DNA of 5,281 bases, from contig JAJHQT010000060.1 of NCBI GenBank assembly GCA_020833205.1, forward strand, positions 1 through 5,281, written 5' to 3'. Below the pieces are notes generated by a model. That model had not been told where the DNA came from, searched no databases, and saw only the letters and a program-made list of their open reading frames with translations. Origin of the DNA: Pyrobaculum sp. GTDB lineage: Archaea > Thermoproteota > Thermoprotei > Thermoproteales > Thermoproteaceae. Numbering within the stretch: position 1 is the first letter of the stretch; every line of letters starts with the position of its first letter. Below are positions 5,268 through 5,281 of the stretch, piece by piece. Both the position numbers and the translations under genes were made by a program.

Positions 5268-5281
5268 ATTTTGTTAACATA

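Overview
The window looks like chromosomal DNA of a hyperthermophilic crenarchaeon of the Thermoproteales (Pyrobaculum/Thermoproteus type). The reasons are the GC-rich coding style with AGG/AGA arginine and ATA isoleucine codons, GTG start codons, and archaeal TATA boxes centred about 21-25 nt upstream of start codons with no room for a leader. That leaderless layout is known from this group. The genus is an inference from style, not from a database match.

Layout, left to right. (1) 1-486, minus: the 5' part of an unrecognised gene that runs off the left edge. (2) 581-1033, plus: a DsrE-like sulfur-carrier protein, divergent from gene 1, each with its own TATA box. (3) 1077-1811, minus: a uroporphyrinogen-III synthase (HemD-like), convergent with gene 2. 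(4) 1955-2392, plus: remains of a thiosulfate sulfurtransferase (rhodanese), 5'-truncated and broken by two frameshifts. (5) 2553-2969 and 2960-3766, plus: an overlapping pair encoding a zinc-ribbon protein and a 268-residue unknown protein. The pair follows an AT-rich stretch whose composition changes inside the first gene. (6) 3932-4153, plus: a TusA-fold protein with no cysteine at all. (7) 4144-~4839, plus: a badly decayed two-domain VOC/CatE-type dioxygenase pseudogene whose ATG overlaps the end of the TusA-like gene. (8) 4830-5180, minus: a second, shorter DsrE-family protein. (9) 5181-5281: its promoter plus a hairpin followed by a T-tract.

Functional theme: DsrE, TusA and rhodanese proteins are the usual parts of cytoplasmic sulfur relays, and HemD makes the precursor of siroheme, the cofactor of sulfite reductases. 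The window therefore looks like a sulfur-metabolism neighbourhood that is decaying. The rhodanese is dead, the TusA-like protein has lost its sulfur-carrying cysteine, and its overlapping partner gene is a pseudogene, while both DsrE genes and hemD look intact. No mobile element, CRISPR array, tRNA or rRNA was seen. The least explained part is the zinc-ribbon/unknown pair at 2553-3766.
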